Source: Acanthopleura granulata (taxonomy: Eukaryota; Mollusca; Polyplacophora; Chitonida; Chitonidae). From it: a stretch of 64,000 nucleotides of DNA. The notes below the pieces were generated by a model, which worked only from the letters and a program-made list of their open reading frames with translations, did not search any database and was not told where the DNA came from. The position numbers and the translations under genes were made by a program. The stretch is from NCBI GenBank assembly GCA_016165875.1, contig JABBOT010000080.1, forward strand, positions 32,056,299-32,120,298, in the 5' to 3' direction. Of the stretch, positions 59,476 through 64,000 are shown piece after piece (position 1 is the stretch's first letter; every line of letters begins with the position of its first letter).

Positions 59476-61220
59476 GTAATTTTTACAAAAGTTGACGTGC
59501 AATATATTTGTGTTATCTGCTTACGCATCAATGTTTTCTACCAGCTGTTGTAGTTTTAATATATATCTCTCTGCACAAAGACAAACATTAGGCCCTATCG
59601 ATTGGAAATGCATTTGTTGTTCTTCTATTGCCTATCAGTGGACACTTGCTATGTGGGCCTTGATTCACCACCCCCTGCCCGCTTTATAAACCCTGGCGAC
59701 GCCCATGACAGCGGGGTAGCCAGGAGGAGAGTAGCCAGATCCCCCACCCCCCACCAGAACCATAGCACCTTTTCAAGGGTGATAGACAAATAATAGGGGG
59801 ACAGAGAGCCACCAGGAATGTATACAAAGAAAACAACTCCGAAACATTTGTTGGGTTTTTTTTTTTGGACACACAGGCATAACTATAAACTTAGATGTGC
59901 TGGGCGCATGTCCGTGCATATCTACGCAGGCCTACCCCAGTATGTGTTTATTTCTTTATTTTCACATACATGTCAATAATAATTTACACAATGGCACCTA
60001 CATACGCAAAGTTTTCAACCGTATAAATCTACGTACTGGTTAATTCATACATTAGTTTATTTATTTATTTTTTTTTAATTTTTTTTTTTATTTTATTTAT
60101 TCTCAGGGCATAGGCACGAGTACAAGAACTCTCCTGACGCATACAAAGCTAGAGCAGAGAGCTTGCATCAGCACAACAGGGATTGTAAGTTGGTTAACTG
60201 TCCTGCATATTACGGAGAATATAACCATGGAAACATGTGACGACGTCATCGTCTAAACTCGCAGAGAGCTTAGGACTATAGAAAAGTCATGTAAGAAGTG
60301 ACACATGTGACTTGTCATTAACTTCTTTGGTTGCAGATAAAAGATCTACTCTACAGTATATATTCTTACGGGGATACACAGTGCAAGATATTTTTACCCT
60401 GCCATTTAACTGACTTTCTAAAGAAAAGCAGGTTAACGTGCGTTCAACGAGTACAGAAAACGCTATTGATAAAATACTAGACTGGAAAAGCAGGCTTCGG
60501 GGGGGGGGGGGGCAATACACCCAAAGAACAAAAAAGACAAGGATAAAAGACCCAAGAACCAAAAAACACAAAGACAAAATATCCAAGGGACTAAGATCCA
60601 AGGACATAAGCCCCAAGCAATAGGGCCGAAGACATAAACCTACCGTATAAAAACTACTGTGTACGAGTGGTACAAATCACTGAGGCAAAATGCACATCCA
60701 CCTAAGTTTTTTGTACCAGTAATACACATTTTTTAAAATTTGTGTATGGTATCCACAATGACGTGCGTATCAGTGATAGACAGTTGTGTGCCACTGATAC
60801 ACATGCATGGTGGATGTGCAAATTTATGCACAGTTGTTTTACAGAGAAGACATCGAAACCGACATTCGTATACAAGCCGCCAACCAAAATGGGCGCTCCG
60901 GGTCGGTAATCCCAAGAACAGTTTCCAAGAACGACAAATAACACAAATCACCAAAGAACTTTGAAAACATGTAAAATATAAAAATTAGAACGGATTCATG
61001 CAAAGAGAAGCAGTCAACAGTTTTCAATGATAACGAAACGGTGTAATGAATGCCATAGGTGGATGAATAACACCAGTCTCCGAATCGTGCACCATTATAG
61101 TATATATGTGATAATCCAATATGTATCTCAGTTGCGCTCTAATTGCAACTGTTCATATATTCAACGTGGCGATCACCCTCAAAACGATGGACATAAGCCC
61201 CAGCCCCGGGTTAAGCGGAG
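59476..61220. other. non-coding stretch
   Basis: T-rich tracts (59857-59870, 60059-60100), a G14 run at 60499-60512 and a purine-rich stretch at 60520-60640 built from loose 10-13 base words (AAAGACAAGG, CCAAGAACC, CCAAGGACATAAG). Similar wording recurs near 63400-63450 (CAAAGACAAAGGACG, CCTAAGGACAAAAAGCC), which suggests a shared low-complexity element around the retroelement. No gene. Confidence 0.5.
60499..60512. repeat. G14 homopolymer
   Basis: Fourteen consecutive G; its length is likely unreliable in the assembly. Confidence 0.95.
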
Positions 61221-61720
61221 TTAGACACAATTCGAAGGCTGAGTAACAGAGATTCTGGCACTCCGTCCGAATTTACTGACAAAAGAGGCGTACAGACTGT
61301 AAAATTTAAGAAACTCAGAGTGAAGGCATTTGATGGGATATCCCTGACACACTATTGCTTTCAGTAATAACTTGTGACGTTGACCGATATCATCACACAC
61401 CACAAAGGATCTAACAAATGCTACAAGGCGAGATACGTATTCGCCATATGCAGGGCCACTCAATATACTGTTATCCAAATAGGGATAATTCACAATACCA
61501 AAACTGAAGCTATCCCTAAAGTCACACAGTCGGCGTAACAGGAAACCATTGTTGTTTTTGTATAGGTTCGAGATAAGATGTACAAATTGGAGAATTTGCA
61601 GTTTCCTTTAAATCCAGCGAAGATGGATTAATATCTTTCACAGCCTTTGTTGCTTACAGCCAACAAATCATCAGTATAACGATTTGTTAATGGAAGAGAC
61701 AGTTAATAATGAACATTACT
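61221..61720 (-). pseudogene. RT fragment, C-terminal half (YTDD and thumb)
   Basis: Contains the catalytic-site remnant RYTDDLLAVSNKGCERY followed by a stop. In another frame it has SGPAYGEYVSRLVAFVRSF, IGQRHKLLLKAIVCQGYP and the C-terminal FLKFYSLYASFVSKFG. At least one frameshift and one stop make it non-functional. Confidence 0.75.
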
Positions 61721-62972
61721 GTTACAAGTCATAAAAGCTGCTCTGTTTTCGTTATCCAAGTGCAAAACTGTCACATCCTTGCTGTTTAGAGGAAAACATT
61801 AAATAATGTGTCCGTCTAGATGGTTGTGCAAAAACAGCTGTTTCATGGCTATTGCCAATGAGTGTGATGTACCCAGAGAACCACTAACTCTCTTCAAACT
61901 CCTTACAGCGCTATTTTACAAATATGCAGAAAAAACCGGACGGGCCAACTGTTGGAGGATGAGGTCACACGCCGAGTTCTCAAACAGTCGGCTCAGCCTT
62001 TTCTTGCATATATCTATGTCATTTTCTCAAAAATATCAAACTCTTTTATTTCACTACAAACACATTAGACATTTATGGGGAAAGCGTTAATATATAGATA
62101 TTTTTTATCTGGTTATTTGGTAAAATAATGGAGCTATAACCTCCCCCCCTCCCAACTTTGTCATGTTGTACCTGTCCAGCGTTTTTTTAATGCGTCATAC
62201 CATTGTAAGCACAAGTGGGGCCACAGGCGATCACAGAAAAAGATCAGATTTTACGAAGTTCGACCTGAAAGCATGAAACTTTATCCCTTTTCTCTCAATC
62301 TCGTACACTGGATACGTTCGAGGGGGTCAAGTAATATTGATTTTTGTATATGAACTTTGGCATTCAACTTAATATTACACAGGATACGTTTGACAACTAC
62401 CTGTTCAACCTTTATTTGGACAAGTCTAAGTGCCACGTGAAACGTTATGGGTTATTGTCGGCAAGAGAAACTTGCATGCTTCGTTCGTCTTAGGCTAGAC
62501 GTTGGTCTATGCTTCTTGGGTTAAACATTTTACCGATTTGATGGAATGTTATTTTAAAGACAGACAAAAAGTGAAAAACTTAAAAATTGGCTATTAATCA
62601 AAGGAAGTAAGTTTAATGTCAAAATGTCTACTCCTGAGTATTAATGTGTGTGCCTGTCATTAGTTAAAAATAACTAAAAATCCACTGTAGCATTAACATT
62701 TGTTCGCTTTGAAAAAAAGGGGATGATGCCTCCTTTACGTCACCGACTTTTGAAGGGCCCTAGGTAAAAGGTATTTTGATTGGCTTCTGGTGACACGGTC
62801 TCAAACAATGGCTGCGTCGAAATGAGAAGCGTATTTTCTGTATAACACGTGAGTTTCAACGTATTTTTCTAGCAACTCACATGACAGAAAAAATTGAATT
62901 TTATATCATCAATAAGTAAAAGTCTTGGATTTTCTTTTAATATCGCGTATTATTGATTTGTTGCCTCTTCGT
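61721..62972. other. sequence separating the two RT fragments
   Basis: About 1.25 kb of AT-rich DNA that should not be present between the palm motifs of one reverse transcriptase. No ORF, SINE or clear inverted termini were recognised, so its nature (insertion or rearrangement) is unknown. Confidence 0.5.
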
Positions 62973-63401
62973 TTAATGAGAAAGATCGAACCTGATGAAG
63001 ATTACTCTTAATAACTTCTGTACATAGTCGTCTTCATACGACAGGTCCGCCAAAAGTGGAGCACAATTTGTACCTATCGGAATATTTATAGACTGTGGAT
63101 AAATGGTTTCCCCAAATTTCAGAAAGATATTATTACTGAGAAATTCAAGTAACTCAACTAACAACGAGACATCCCATGAATAATAACTCTTGTATGTAGT
63201 TTAACTGAAGACTGCTGTGTTGCCACTGACATTAATGAAGCGGTGACGGGTTTTATTAAACACCGAAACAATTAATAGCTGAATTCTATCAGTTAAATCT
63301 GTGTGAGGTACAGTTGTATAGAGAGTGGGGAAATACCAAGTAGCAATGTCCTTATATGGTTTATACCAACGCATGAAAGACCCAATTAAAGTATAAGACA
63401 C
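62973..63401 (-). pseudogene. RT fragment, N-terminal half
   Basis: Continuous in one frame apart from a stop near 63201: FPTLYTTVPHTDLTDRIQLL, VELLEFLSNNIFLKFGETIY, INIPIGTNCAPLLADL, then YVQKLLRVIF. The ADL-to-YED region has lost residues usually present, consistent with decay. Confidence 0.75.
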
Positions 63402-63684
63402 AAAGACAAAGGACGCTCGGTCAAAAGACCTAAGGACAAAAAGCCGAAAGGCGCAATATAAAAAATAACAGCACAGAGAGTAAAACCAGAGTCAGTTTAC
63501 CTCAGTTAACGCTTTACTCTAACTATTCGTTTAAGAAGTAACAACTTACACTCATCCTAGCACAATGGTATAAGCAGGATCAGGTATCCAAAAACTGACA
63601 GAGATGTTAAATGCAATTTATTAGACGTCATTGCAAGTGCTGAGTTGTCATCACGTTTAACACATGTATACACAATAACATGAT
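63402..63684. other. non-coding stretch between retroelement and SINE
   Basis: Purine-rich words at 63402-63450, then unique AT-rich sequence; nothing recognised. Confidence 0.5.
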
Positions 63685-64000
63685 ACCACCTCGGTGGCCT
63701 TGTGGTTAGAACGTCCACCTCCAGGTCGAGAGATCCAAGATCAACTTGGAGTCGGATCATACCAAAAACTTTGAAAAATTGACTTGTTGCTGCCTCGCTT
63801 GTGGATCGTCACTGTGAGGTTAGAGCATGGAAACAGCACGTGTCAGGCCTATAATGTGGCTGGACGGGGTGCCATGTCTGATGTCTTCGACGTGGTCTTC
63901 CATTGGCAGCAGCACATGGGATCGTCCTTTCACAAGGAAGACACAGTATATATACATTCCAATGACTCATCGTCGTCATGTGACTGAAACATTGTTGAGT
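63685..64000 (+). mobile_element. SINE-B copy, cut by the window end
   Basis: Best head of the family: CTCGGTGGCCTTGTGGTTAG (A box) and GGTCGAGAGATCCAAGATCA (B-box region), then CATACCAAAAACTTTGAAAA, TTGTTGCTGCCTCGCTTG, GGCTGGACGGGGTGCCATGT and CTCATCGTCGTCATGTGACT. The tail runs off the window. Confidence 0.9.

Larger units (their letters stand above)
61221..63401 (-). mobile_element. decayed Penelope-like retroelement (reverse transcriptase)
   Basis: Minus-strand pieces in order: WYFPTLYTTVPHTDLTDRIQ (63401-63200), then after a stop a segment with INIPIGTNCAPLLADLSYED (63170-62973), then RYTDDLLAVSNKG with the catalytic YTDD at 61667-61678, then YPYLDNSILSGPAYGEYVSR and SEFLKFYSLYASFVSKFG (61493-61221). 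The PIGTNCAPLLADL box, the YxDD box and the SGPAYG segment are typical of Penelope-like RTs. Stops and frame changes break it. About 1.2 kb separates boxes normally less than 200 bases apart, so something has inserted at about 61720-62960. The GIY-YIG endonuclease part was not found. Confidence 0.75.

Noticed and set aside
59385..63401. Hammerhead ribozyme or terminal repeats of the Penelope-like element
   Set aside because: I looked for a CUGAUGA...GAAA core and flanking direct repeats and saw no convincing arrangement; the 59385 palindrome is not clearly part of the element.

Overview
This is a window of animal nuclear DNA: AT-rich, with short coding exons separated by long GT-AG introns, SINEs, foldback elements and many minisatellites. 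No operon, ribosome-binding site or CRISPR array is present. I infer an invertebrate, most likely a lophotrochozoan (mollusc or brachiopod). The basis is two abundant tRNA-headed SINE families whose sequence I associate with that group and the frequent TACATGTA-like words. Amphioxus or another deuterostome is not excluded.

Three protein-coding genes can be assembled exon by exon, with matching splice phases throughout. (1) DEF8 orthologue, + strand, coding 4406-18672, 12 exons, 684 residues: C1 zinc finger plus Rubicon-homology zinc domain, a Rab7/PLEKHM1-linked lysosome-positioning factor. (2) Prolidase (PEPD), + strand, coding 24063-44795, 16 exons, 495 residues, all five metal ligands present. 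(3) DNAJA2-type Hsp40, - strand, coding 58265 down to 48485, 10 exons, 411 residues: HPD motif, four CxxCxGxG-type pairs and a CAHQ farnesylation box. DEF8 and PEPD lie in tandem; PEPD and DNAJA2 converge tail to tail. I see no functional link among them; this looks like ordinary housekeeping synteny.

Layout: 1-4400 is 5' flank with a SINE split by a foldback element and a 37-bp minisatellite. 4400-22560 is DEF8 and its probable long 3' UTR, with five large intronic arrays. 22560-24060 is the spacer and probable PEPD promoter. 24060-45410 is PEPD, with a foldback MITE, a THAP-finger ORF, a purine-rich array and a 1.3-kb 78-bp array. 45410-48484 is the convergent 3' region. 48485-58300 is DNAJA2 with a CRE next to its start codon. 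58300-64000 is non-coding, with a large hairpin, a decayed Penelope-like reverse transcriptase and a SINE cut by the window end.

The most unusual feature is a class of tandem repeats born from gene structure. Four arrays (DEF8 introns 3 and 5, PEPD introns 5 and 14) have a repeat unit made of the last coding bases of an exon, its 5' splice site and the start of the intron. Each array therefore carries a row of copied splice donors behind the real one (about 12, 21, 4 and 19 copies). A fifth, decayed repeat starts at the DEF8 stop codon.
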